Shown in pieces: positions 1 to 5,448 of a stretch of 5,448 bases of DNA (within the stretch, counting starts at the first letter, position 1; each line of letters begins with the position of its first letter). Location of the stretch: the NCBI GenBank assembly GCA_030043175.1, contig JASHYD010001404.1, positions 1 to 5,448 of the forward strand, in the 5' to 3' direction. The notes under the pieces were generated by a model, which was given only the letters and a program-made list of their open reading frames with translations, was not told the DNA's origin and did not search any database. A program made the position numbers and the translations under genes. Origin of the DNA: Xanthobacteraceae bacterium. GTDB lineage: Bacteria; Pseudomonadota; Alphaproteobacteria; Rhizobiales; Xanthobacteraceae.

Positions 1-76
1 GGCTAGACACAAAATTATTGCCAACCATTCCCGCTTTCCTGAGTTGAGTCTGGCAGATCAGCATTGAGGTGAGGCC

Positions 77-412
77 ATGTTCATTGCCATGAACCGATTC
101 CGTGTCGTGAGAGGATGCGAAGCCGCCTTCGAAGACGTGTGGCTGTCCCGCGATACCTATCTTGATACCGTGCCGGGGTTCGTCGAATTCCACCTCCTCA
201 AAGGCCCCGCGGCCGAGGAGCACACTCTCTATGCATCCCACTCAGTGTGGGAAAGCCGCGCCGCCTTCGAAGCATGGACTCGATCCGAAGCCTTCCGCGC
301 TGCACATCAGCAGGCTGGAGAACATAAGCCGCTCTATCTCGACCATCCGCAATTCGAAGGGTTCGAGATTTGCCAGACACTGGCTCGCAGCAGCGCGGCC
401 GCGGCGGAATAG
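77..412 (+). CDS. hmuQ: IsdG-type heme-degrading monooxygenase (HmuQ-like, ABM domain)
   Basis: This 111-residue protein is a single antibiotic-biosynthesis-monooxygenase (ferredoxin-like) domain. Enzymes of this family act in the cytoplasm as dimers and open the heme ring, using oxygen and reductant, to release iron. The catalytic triad known from IsdG/IsdI (Asn, Trp, His) is visible as N6, W67 and H77, and the 10-residue Trp-to-His spacing matches IsdG. The stretch PGFVEFHLL (33-41) and the block ending in FEAWTRSEAFRAAH (64-77) are typical of the family, and the whole protein reads very like Bradyrhizobium HmuQ. The start at 77 is preceded by GAGGTGAGG (66-74) at good spacing; the in-frame Met at residue 5 would remove the residue before N6 and has no better site. 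The tail ARSSAAAAE is low-complexity. No heme-uptake genes are in view, and I cannot make out an iron-responsive box in the 76 bases upstream. The family is nearly certain; heme as substrate is inferred from the triad and resemblance. Confidence 0.9.
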   Translation: MFIAMNRFRVVRGCEAAFEDVWLSRDTYLDTVPGFVEFHLLKGPAAEEHTLYASHSVWESRAAFEAWTRSEAFRAAHQQAGEHKPLYLDHPQFEGFEICQTLARSSAAAAE

Positions 413-548
413 AACGGAAACGCCTCAAAACACGTCAGCGCGCGAAGTGGCTAATGCCCGGGCCTTACACCGTTGTTAGTGCGTGTAATGGGAATTTCGT
501 TCTCGTTCCGCGCTATGTCATGGCTTTGAGGTCGACGGCTCGAACGAG

Positions 549-581
549 GGTGCTGGTTTTCGCCCATCGACTACCGGCACC
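549..581. repeat. imperfect inverted repeat between convergent genes
   Basis: GGTGCTGGT (549-557) can pair with ACCGGCACC (573-581) across a 15-base loop. This gives nine pairs, one of them a G-U wobble. It lies in the 253-base gap between the heme oxygenase gene and the convergent secreted-protein gene, where a terminator would be expected, but no T-run follows the stem on either strand. The repeat itself is visible; a terminator role is a weak inference. A shorter stem, CACGC/GCGTG (630-634/641-645), lies closer to the end of the minus-strand gene. Nothing else is recognisable in this gap. Confidence 0.3.
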
Positions 582-665
582 ACGGAGCGTGATAGCTGAG
601 TGCGCAGATAGGGTGAGCGAGCGCGGTTGCACGCCGGTTTGCGTGGACGATATGGCGTGTGTCAC

Positions 666-1571
666 TCAGAAATCCGGCTTGTCAGCCTGCAGGAGCGGCA
701 CCACGTCATAGCCGAAATAGGCGGTGTTGTTCTCCGCGCACACCATCTCCGGCATCGCGCCGTCTTCGGTGCGTCGGTAGCGCTGGATCGCATCCCACGG
801 CATGTTGTAGGCGCCGGGGTCTTCGACGTGCACCTTGACTTCGATCGTCTTGTCGCCGTCGATCAACTGGAAGCGCTCGATGACATGCAACTGCGTCGTG
901 TGGGGTGTTCGATAGTTGTCGACGAAGGTCTTGTCGTTCTGCGCGATGGTGTCCACGACCAGCGTATCGCCATTCTCATAATGCCCGATGGATTCGCCGT
1001 ACCAGGAAAGCTTTGGGTCAGCAGAATGTGGCCGGTTGAGGAACACGCGGCGGATTTGCTGGTCCTGCTGCCAGATCATCAGCACTTGCGTCGGCGTCTG
1101 GATGAAGCGGACCGGGTTGGCGGGAAACAGCAGGAAGCTCGGAACCCCCGCCGGGTAGCAGCGGGAGTCCGCCGTGAAGGGAATCTTGCCGGCGATCACC
1201 TCTTCGTTGGCTTTGCGCATCTGCTCGATCGCCCACGGCTTGAGGATCGGATTGGTCAGGTCGGCGACCCGGTAGGTCGGCTGCTTGCCGCTGCGCGCCG
1301 CTTCCCCATTGGTGCGATAGGGATACTTCGCATCGTTGGTGACTGGACCGGGGCCGCTCGGCGGCGCCACAAAGTCGACCCCGAATCCTTTGCCTGAGGC
1401 GACCCAGCCGACGTCGGGATTGGGGGCGAAGTTCGGGATCTGCTGCTGCGCAACGGCGATCGTTGGCCATAGCGAAGCGGCGCACATGAGGCCAGCCAAA
1501 GGAGTGGTAAATCGACTGGCCGAACAGCCATCTGCGCGATGGGCCAATCGGGCGCGTATGCGATGCGACAT
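666..1571 (-). CDS. secreted protein of unknown function, signal peptide
   Basis: This 301-residue protein has an N-terminal export signal: a basic stretch (MSHRIRARLAHR), a hydrophobic core around 22-39 and an AVA site that predicts cleavage after A41. The mature part starts QQQIPNFAPNP. I recognise the style of the C-terminal half (about 150-285: QVLMIWQQDQQIRRVFLNRPHS, then GHYENGDTLVVDTI, NDKTFVDNYRTPHT, LHVIERF and CAENN) from uncharacterised exported proteins of alphaproteobacteria and acidobacteria; I know no function for them. After cleavage only two cysteines remain, C138 and C278, so a disulfide is possible. The reading frame stays open 61 codons upstream to an ATG at 1754, but the start at 1571 is chosen because GAGGAG sits seven bases ahead of it and the signal peptide begins there. 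A possible -10 element (TATGCT, 1602 down to 1597) lies further upstream, without a clear -35. The cupin gene is upstream on the same strand, 265 bases away. That this is a real gene is very likely; its function is unknown. Confidence 0.82.
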   Translation of the reverse strand: MSHRIRARLAHRADGCSASRFTTPLAGLMCAASLWPTIAVAQQQIPNFAPNPDVGWVASGKGFGVDFVAPPSGPGPVTNDAKYPYRTNGEAARSGKQPTYRVADLTNPILKPWAIEQMRKANEEVIAGKIPFTADSRCYPAGVPSFLLFPANPVRFIQTPTQVLMIWQQDQQIRRVFLNRPHSADPKLSWYGESIGHYENGDTLVVDTIAQNDKTFVDNYRTPHTTQLHVIERFQLIDGDKTIEVKVHVEDPGAYNMPWDAIQRYRRTEDGAMPEMVCAENNTAYFGYDVVPLLQADKPDF

Positions 1572-1578
1572 GGGCGTG

Positions 1579-1584
1579 CTCCTC
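1579..1584 (-). promoter_or_regulatory. ribosome binding site deciding the start of the secreted-protein gene
   Basis: On the minus strand GAGGAG lies seven bases before the ATG at 1571. The alternative in-frame ATG at 1754 has no comparable site and would bury the signal peptide 61 residues inside the protein, so this site supports the shorter start. Confidence 0.65.
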
Positions 1585-1836
1585 GTCGAGTAGGCCAGCA
1601 TAGCATCAACTGACGAACAAACGAGCAAGCGCCGACGATTTGGTCGCCTCCAAATCCCAACGGCTCGCGTTATGGGGAGCAACCGATCCTGCATCGAGCG
1701 TGCAACTGCAGCGCGGATGAGCGCGCGCGATCGCACTTGCAAGGCGCTGCCCAATTTGGCGGATTGCCCGGTTCTGACAGGGCAGCAAATTATCTGAGAT
1801 CTCTGCCGCTTGAATGACTTAACTCTTCGGCACTGG

Positions 1837-2172
1837 TCACGTCAGGGGAACGAAGTCGTAATCGCCGATGCCCTGTAGGACGAGAAAGACCGCGGAGGCG
1901 TCGCCCGCATTGGTAACGAGGTGGGGGCGCTTAGGTGGGACTGCAAACGTCTGGCCGGGCGTCAGTCGCACCTCTTCTTTGGGCTCCTGCAGAAAGATGC
2001 GGATCGATCCGGCCACCACATAAAACGTGTCGTGAACATTCGTATGGTAGTGCCACGGCACCTTTTGGGCAGGGCCAATCTGCAATTCGGTTATTCGAAA
2101 CCCCGGGCGCACTGCGTGATAGGCGCGGCGCTCGACGTCGTAGAGCCCGCTCGCATCCTTTACTCCCTGCAT
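1837..2172 (-). CDS. small single-domain cupin protein (Cupin_2 type)
   Basis: This 111-residue protein is a one-domain cupin beta-barrel. Cupin motif 1 is seen as H41-x-H43, then D48 and G55 (WHYHTNVHDTFYVVAG), with Asp in the place where the consensus has Glu. Motif 2 is G73, P79, H84 and N88 (PGQTFAVPPKRPHLVTN), with Lys81 in place of the usual Gly. H41, H43, H84 and perhaps D48 would bind a metal ion. Proteins of this size may be small dioxygenases, isomerases, sugar-binding proteins or simple sensor proteins; nothing here decides between them. There is no signal peptide, so a cytoplasmic location is expected. The start at 2172 is backed by GGAGG (2184 down to 2180) seven bases upstream. 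The gene is divergent from the molybdenum enzyme operon, with 774 bases between them, and lies upstream of the secreted-protein gene on the same strand. The cupin fold is confident; the reaction is unknown. Confidence 0.88.
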   Translation of the reverse strand: MQGVKDASGLYDVERRAYHAVRPGFRITELQIGPAQKVPWHYHTNVHDTFYVVAGSIRIFLQEPKEEVRLTPGQTFAVPPKRPHLVTNAGDASAVFLVLQGIGDYDFVPLT

Positions 2173-2386
2173 CGTCGTTCCTCCGTGGCCTGCGCCGATC
2201 GTTTATGACTTCATCCGCGTCCAGATCGCCAGCCACCATATCATTTCGCACGAGTGCCTGATGGGTCTTGCCGATTTGCCGCAGGCGGCAGTGGCGTCCC
2301 CCTGGCCCATGCCATAGATGTGGTCGGCGTCTTGCTGTGGTTGTTTGAGGTCATCGGGCGTCGGTGGCGAGGTCACAACGCCAAGA

Positions 2387-2411
2387 GAAAGGCGACAGCA
2401 GGTCGCCTTTC
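2387..2411. terminator. perfect 10-bp hairpin, possible bidirectional terminator
   Basis: GAAAGGCGAC (2387-2396) and GTCGCCTTTC (2402-2411) are exact inverted repeats around a five-base loop. Outside them AAGA (2383-2386) and TCTT (2420-2423) could extend the pairing over a bulge. On the plus strand the stem runs into TTTCC, with six T at 2435-2440, 24 bases past the stem. On the minus strand it runs into TTTCTCTT. This GC-rich stem with A/T flanks is the shape of a factor-independent terminator that could work both ways. No recognised gene ends here, however, so it may mark a lost gene, an unseen transcript or another RNA structure. The inverted repeat is certain; the role is not. Confidence 0.4.
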
Positions 2412-2453
2412 CGATCGTCTCTTAGAACTCTCCGTTTTTTAAGTCCGTCGAAA

Positions 2454-2480
2454 GCGTGCAATCGGTCATGAACCGCACGC
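2454..2480. repeat. bulged inverted repeat in gene-free stretch
   Basis: GCGTG (2454-2458) pairs with CACGC (2476-2480), and CGGT (2463-2466) pairs with ACCG (2472-2475). The result is a nine-pair hairpin with a four-base bulge on the left arm and the loop CATGA. There is no T-run after it. It could be an operator-like site or part of an RNA fold; it could also be chance in GC-rich DNA. Confidence 0.3.
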
Positions 2481-2496
2481 GACTGCCCCGGAGCCG

Positions 2497-2520
2497 CAGG
2501 CGTGATGACGCGCCTGTCAT
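2497..2520. repeat. two overlapping, mutually exclusive inverted repeats
   Basis: CAGGCG (2497-2502) can pair with CGCCTG (2511-2516), while ATGAC (2505-2509) can pair with GTCAT (2516-2520). The two stems overlap, so only one can form at a time. Both are short. The repeats are visible in the sequence, but no function can be claimed. Confidence 0.25.
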
Positions 2521-2777
2521 GGTGACGACTAAAATGCGTTAGGAAGCGGCGCCGCCGCCATGCTTGGCGAAGATGGCAGCCTTTGACCGACTTCTATCAG
2601 GGCGTTGTCCCAATTGTTCGTGCCACCCACGCGATTTGTAAGAACGTCGCCGCGCCACGGCTGTCGCGGTGAGGACGAGTTGCACGCAAGCGAGCCGCTT
2701 TGAAGCATGGAGAGAGGGGGATGAGTCTCAAGATTCAACGGCCGCATTCGCGCTCGGGTTATCGCCGGCGGCTCACC

Positions 2778-2807
2778 TTGAGTTGTGGACCGCGTCAAGC
2801 TTAGGAT
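2778..2807 (+). promoter_or_regulatory. possible sigma-70-type promoter upstream of the molybdenum enzyme operon
   Basis: TTGAGT (2778-2783) and TAGGAT (2802-2807) are separated by 18 bases and each match four of six bases of the -35 and -10 consensus. Transcription would start near 2814, giving a leader of about 130 bases before the ATG at 2947, with the ACCCTAG repeats inside the leader just downstream of the start. The match is modest, and other promoters, including ones nearer the gene, cannot be excluded. Confidence 0.22.
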
Positions 2808-2840
2808 AGTGACACCGGCCCCGCGTGATGCCGCAAGCGC

Positions 2841-2871
2841 ACCCTAGCCGTACCCTAGACGACCCTAGACG
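2841..2871 (+). repeat. three phased direct repeats ACCCTAG(A/C)CG
   Basis: Copies start at 2841 (ACCCTAGCCG), 2852 (ACCCTAGACG) and 2862 (ACCCTAGACG). They are spaced 11 and 10 bases apart, about one helical turn, so a protein bound to each copy would sit on the same DNA face. They end 75 bases before the start codon of the [2Fe-2S] subunit gene. CTAG is usually a rare tetranucleotide in proteobacterial DNA; by eye I find only one other in this window, near base 3. An operator for the molybdenum enzyme operon is the simplest reading, but no regulator gene is in view. The repeats are certain; the role is inferred. Confidence 0.75.
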
Positions 2872-2946
2872 GCAATTCTTACGAACGTAGTCCCGGCGCA
2901 GCCGCGCGCGGGCCAGGCCACAATCGATCGCACGGGAGGAGACCGC

Positions 2947-3396
2947 ATGTCGATCTCACTTATCATCAACGGCATCGCGCACAACGTCGACGTGGAGCCG
3001 GACACCCCGCTGCTGTGGGTGCTCCGGGATTCGTTGAAACTCACGGGGACCAAGTATGGATGCGGCATTGCCCAGTGCGGCGCCTGTACCGTCCTCATCG
3101 ACGGTCAGGCGAGACGATCATGCAGCATTGCCCTGTCGGCCGCCGCCGGCAAGTCGATCACCACCATCGAGGGGCTCGATGGAAGCCATCCGGTCCAATT
3201 GGCGTGGATCAAGTTTGACGTTCCACAATGCGGATACTGCCAGTCGGGGCAGATCATGGCAGCAGTGGCTCTCCTCAAGAAAATCCGCAAGCCAACCGAC
3301 GCCGACATCGACGCGAACATGGACAACATCTGTCGCTGCGGAACCTACTTGCGTATTCGGCACGCTATCCACCATGCGGCCGAGCTGCAAGCGTAG
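2947..3396 (+). CDS. [2Fe-2S] subunit of IorAB-type molybdenum hydroxylase
   Basis: This 149-residue protein is the small electron-transfer subunit of a xanthine-oxidase-family enzyme. The N-terminal plant-ferredoxin-like domain binds one cluster through C39, C44, C47 and C59 ([11 protein letters not shown] and RRSC). The C-terminal helical domain binds the second, near the molybdenum cofactor, through C95, C98, C129 and C131 ([10 protein letters not shown] and [10 protein letters not shown]). All eight cysteines are present, and the length is usual for IorA-type and related small subunits. It should pass electrons from the large subunit to an outside acceptor. It has no signal peptide, so if the complex is exported it would travel folded with its Tat-signalled partner. 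GGGAGGA (2934-2940) lies six bases before the ATG. The large-subunit gene begins 12 bases after the stop codon, so the two are surely co-transcribed. The substrate cannot be read from this subunit; aldehyde, nicotinate or N-heterocycle oxidation are all known in relatives. Confidence 0.95.
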   Translation: MSISLIINGIAHNVDVEPDTPLLWVLRDSLKLTGTKYGCGIAQCGACTVLIDGQARRSCSIALSAAAGKSITTIEGLDGSHPVQLAWIKFDVPQCGYCQSGQIMAAVALLKKIRKPTDADIDANMDNICRCGTYLRIRHAIHHAAELQA

Positions 3397-3408
3397 GGAG
3401 GATCGGCG

Positions 3409-5448
3409 ATGAGCGCGAAGTCTGCATTTACCCCGCAAGTCGAATTGGATCGCCGCGATTTTTTGGTGCGAACCGCCACGGTTGGCGGCGCCATGGTGCT
3501 CGGCTTCTATATGCCGCCGGCGAACGCGGGAACTGCTTCAATCGAGGGCCAGCCCTGGTACCGCGACTCTGCATCTCCCGAACTCAACGCCTGGCTGACG
3601 ATCGCGCCCGACGATACCGTGACCATTCGCGTCGCGCAGACCGAAATGGGGACCGGCGTGTTTACCTCCTGCCCGATGATGGTCGCTGAGGAGCTCCAAT
3701 GCGACTGGAGCAAGGTGCGGGCCGAATATGCCTCGCCCCACCGCAACATCATCGAGCACGCACCGGATTGGACCTTGCAAGTGCCCGGCGGCGGTGACCC
3801 GACGATCCGCGACGGTGGCGGCGAGCCCGCAACGAGCGGCGGCAACAAAGGCGTATATCGGCGGATGGCCACCGGTTCGAGCGGCTCCGTTCGGGAATGC
3901 CGTTACTACCTGCAAATGGCTGGCGCGGAAGCCCGAGAGCGGCTCCTCTTGGCGGCGGCCGCCATCTGGGACGTGCCGGCTTTGGAGTTGGCAGCCAAGA
4001 ACAGCGTCATCACCCACGCGGCGAGCGGGCGGCGGACAACATACGGGGCACTGGCGGCCAAGGCAGCGCAGATCGTGCTGCCCGATCCGTCGAAAATCAA
4101 GATCAGGGGTCCGCACCAGTTCACGCTGATGGGAACTGAGCAGAAGAACCTGGACGTGCCGCTGAAGGTCAGCGGCAAGGCGATCTACGGCATCGATGTT
4201 GAGTTGCCCGGCATGCTTTATGCCGCGGCTGCGGCTTGCCCGGTATTCGGTGGCACGGTCAAGGGTTACGATTTCAACGCCGTCAAGGATCGGCCGGGTG
4301 TGCACGCGGCCGTCAAATTCGGGGGAAAGGGCTATGTCAGCGGCGGCGTCGCTGTCGTCGCCGACACTTGGTGGAGGGCCAAGACGGCGCTGGACCTCAT
4401 GCCGATCGAATGGGACTGCGGGGCCAACGCCAATAACAGCACCGCAGAAATGATCGCGGCCAACTTCGAGTTAATGAAAAAACCAGGCACCATCGTTCTG
4501 GACGAAGGTGGAAGTTACGCTGCGGCGAAGGCCAAGGCCGCAACGGTCGTAGAGGCAACCTATACGGTACCCTACCTCGCGCATGCCCGCATGGAGCCAG
4601 GCAATGCCACCGCAATGGTGACGGGAGACCGTGTCGATGTCTGGACCGGAGACCAGGCGCCCGACGGAGCCATGCTGCGCGCAGCGCAAGAGGCCGGGAT
4701 CACGCCAGACCGCGTTTTCGTGCACACCACCTTTTTGGGTGGCGGATACGGCGGCGGCGGCAGCTCCGATCAGCTACGTCAGGCGGTTGCTGTGGCTAAG
4801 ACGCTGAACGGAAGGCCGGTAAAGCTCATCTGGACCCGGGAAGAGGACATGCGTCTTGGCGAAAAATATCGCCCCATGGGTATTGGCCGGTTCGAGGCAG
4901 CTCTCGATGCGGACGGCAGACCGCTGGCGATCGCCATGCGGACCGTGGGCGATCGGTATGACAGCGTCGATACGCCGGCCGGTACGCATAAAAATAGGGT
5001 TGCCGAGCAGGCGGTACGCGGATTGCACGAACTTCCGTACTATTTTCCGGTTCGTTACTATGACGTTCACACCCGCAACAGTCACGTTCCGGTCGGGTTC
5101 CGGCGGGCCACCGGCAGCTCGGTGAATGTATTCTATCTCGAAAGCTTCATCGACGAGCTGGCGCACGCGGCGGGCAAGGACCCCTATGAATACCGGCGCG
5201 AGCTTGTCGCGCGTAACGCCGAGTTTCGCGACCGCGACGACTGGCTCAAAGCCCTTGACATGGTGGCAGAGATGTCCGGCTGGGGTACGCCCTTGCCTGA
5301 AGGGTGGGCGCGGGGGATCGCGATCGATGATCGTCGGCGTCCGTCCCGGAGCACCGTTGCCTTGTGCGCCGAGGTGGTCACGGTATCGGTCAGCAGGGGA
5401 GGACTGCTCCGACTGGAGCGGGTCGATGTTGTGTTCGACGAGGGCTTC
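3409..5448 (+). CDS. molybdopterin-binding large subunit, IorB-type, Tat-exported (3' end missing)
   Basis: The frame is open for 680 codons from ATG 3409 to the window edge with no stop; relatives suggest roughly 100 or more residues are missing. It is the catalytic subunit of a xanthine-oxidase-family molybdenum hydroxylase closest in style to isoquinoline 1-oxidoreductase beta subunit. The N-terminus is a twin-arginine signal: D14-R15-R16-D17-F18-L19, a hydrophobic stretch at 22-35, and likely cleavage after A40 (PANA). Family blocks follow: EMGTGVF (79-85), ATGSSGS (154-160), an a/b hammerhead-like segment KVSGKAIYGIDVELPGMLYA (253-272), AHARMEP (391-397), LGGGYGGG (443-450), WTREED (475-480) and GFRRATGSS (563-571) before FYLESFIDELAHAAGKDP. 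Some blocks differ from the usual IorB forms GGGFGRR and GFWRSVGHS. The conserved active-site Glu expected near the C-terminus lies outside the window. GGAGG (3397-3401) just after the small-subunit stop serves as ribosome binding site. The class is certain; the substrate is unknown. Confidence 0.93.
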   Translation, partial: MSAKSAFTPQVELDRRDFLVRTATVGGAMVLGFYMPPANAGTASIEGQPWYRDSASPELNAWLTIAPDDTVTIRVAQTEMGTGVFTSCPMMVAEELQCDWSKVRAEYASPHRNIIEHAPDWTLQVPGGGDPTIRDGGGEPATSGGNKGVYRRMATGSSGSVRECRYYLQMAGAEARERLLLAAAAIWDVPALELAAKNSVITHAASGRRTTYGALAAKAAQIVLPDPSKIKIRGPHQFTLMGTEQKNLDVPLKVSGKAIYGIDVELPGMLYAAAAACPVFGGTVKGYDFNAVKDRPGVHAAVKFGGKGYVSGGVAVVADTWWRAKTALDLMPIEWDCGANANNSTAEMIAANFELMKKPGTIVLDEGGSYAAAKAKAATVVEATYTVPYLAHARMEPGNATAMVTGDRVDVWTGDQAPDGAMLRAAQEAGITPDRVFVHTTFLGGGYGGGGSSDQLRQAVAVAKTLNGRPVKLIWTREEDMRLGEKYRPMGIGRFEAALDADGRPLAIAMRTVGDRYDSVDTPAGTHKNRVAEQAVRGLHELPYYFPVRYYDVHTRNSHVPVGFRRATGSSVNVFYLESFIDELAHAAGKDPYEYRRELVARNAEFRDRDDWLKALDMVAEMSGWGTPLPEGWARGIAIDDRRRPSRSTVALCAEVVTVSVSRGGLLRLERVDVVFDEGF

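Larger units (their letters stand above)
2173..2946. other. 774-base stretch without a convincing gene
   Basis: This stretch separates the divergent cupin and molybdenum enzyme genes. Short open frames exist (for example 2254-2442 plus, 62 codons; 2529-2798 minus, 89 codons), but none has a good ribosome binding site together with a recognisable protein. Reading 2521-2800 in the three forward frames gave stop-interrupted, low-quality peptides. What can be seen is a strong hairpin at 2387-2411, two weaker inverted repeats at 2454-2480 and 2497-2520, a run of six T at 2435-2440, and three phased direct repeats at 2841-2871. It may be a long regulatory region, the remains of a decayed gene, or the site of an undetected small RNA. 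Confidence 0.6.

Noticed and set aside
370..711. A 113-codon plus-strand frame bridging the gap after the heme oxygenase gene.
   Set aside because: It overlaps both neighbouring genes, lacks a ribosome binding site and resembles no protein I know.
627..1397. A 256-codon open frame on the plus strand.
   Set aside because: It lies entirely opposite the secreted-protein gene, has no family motifs and no good ribosome binding site. It is an antisense shadow in GC-rich DNA.
1572..1754. A 61-residue N-terminal extension of the secreted protein, starting at ATG 1754.
   Set aside because: The extension is Arg-rich and unlike protein sequence, lacks a ribosome binding site, and would hide the signal peptide. 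The GAGGAG-backed start at 1571 is better.
1747..1785. Inverted repeat GCTGCCC / GGGCAGC downstream of the cupin gene, considered as its terminator.
   Set aside because: Only seven pairs with a long spacer of about 25 bases, and no T-run on the minus strand.
2254..2442. A 62-codon plus-strand frame with a hydrophobic stretch (IDVVGVLLWLFEVIG), and an open minus-strand frame of about 75 codons opposite it that lacks an ATG near its beginning.
   Set aside because: Neither has a convincing start or a recognisable family, and the strong hairpin at 2387-2411 falls inside both. Either could be a relic, but nothing supports calling a gene or pseudogene.
2529..2798. An 89-codon minus-strand frame in the gene-free stretch, considered as a decayed transposase or other gene.
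   Set aside because: No motif, no good ribosome binding site, and forward-frame translations of the same DNA gave nothing recognisable.
3538..4305. A 255-codon open frame on the minus strand.
   Set aside because: It is opposite the molybdenum enzyme large-subunit gene, whose frame carries clear family motifs throughout. The antisense frame is rich in Arg, Ala and His and is not protein-like.

Overview
The window looks like chromosomal DNA from a high-GC alphaproteobacterium, most likely from the Bradyrhizobium/Nitrobacteraceae group. The best pointer is the first gene, whose protein closely resembles the IsdG-type heme oxygenase HmuQ described in Bradyrhizobium japonicum. The genus is an inference from protein resemblance and base composition; no rRNA or other marker gene is present.

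Layout. (1) 77-412, plus strand: small heme-degrading monooxygenase (hmuQ-like) with the Asn/Trp/His catalytic triad intact. (2) 413-665: short gap between convergent genes with one imperfect inverted repeat. (3) 666-1571, minus strand: secreted protein of unknown function with a signal peptide. (4) 1572-1836: gap holding the start signals of that gene. (5) 1837-2172, minus strand: single-domain cupin. (6) 2173-2946: 774 bases with no convincing gene, holding several inverted repeats and, near its right end, three helically phased direct repeats with an ACCCTAG core. (7) 2947-3396 and 3409-5448, plus strand: a tight two-gene operon for a molybdenum hydroxylase of the isoquinoline 1-oxidoreductase (IorAB) type. 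It comprises a two-cluster [2Fe-2S] subunit and a molybdopterin-binding subunit with a twin-arginine signal. The second gene runs off the right edge.

How the genes relate. Only the last two clearly work together: the small subunit should carry electrons from the molybdenum centre of the large subunit. No FAD subunit gene precedes them or lies between them, which fits the IorAB-type layout in which electrons go to an external acceptor. The RR signal on the large subunit suggests that the complex is exported folded to the periplasm. The cupin and the secreted protein share a strand but are 265 bases apart, so an operon is possible but not shown. The heme oxygenase stands alone here, with no heme-uptake genes in view.

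I see no mobile element, CRISPR array, tRNA or rRNA, and no clear sign of a wholly new system. The points most worth a second look are the phased ACCCTAG repeats upstream of the molybdenum enzyme operon, the unassigned substrate and divergent motifs of that enzyme, the secreted orphan family, and the cluster of inverted repeats in the gene-free stretch.
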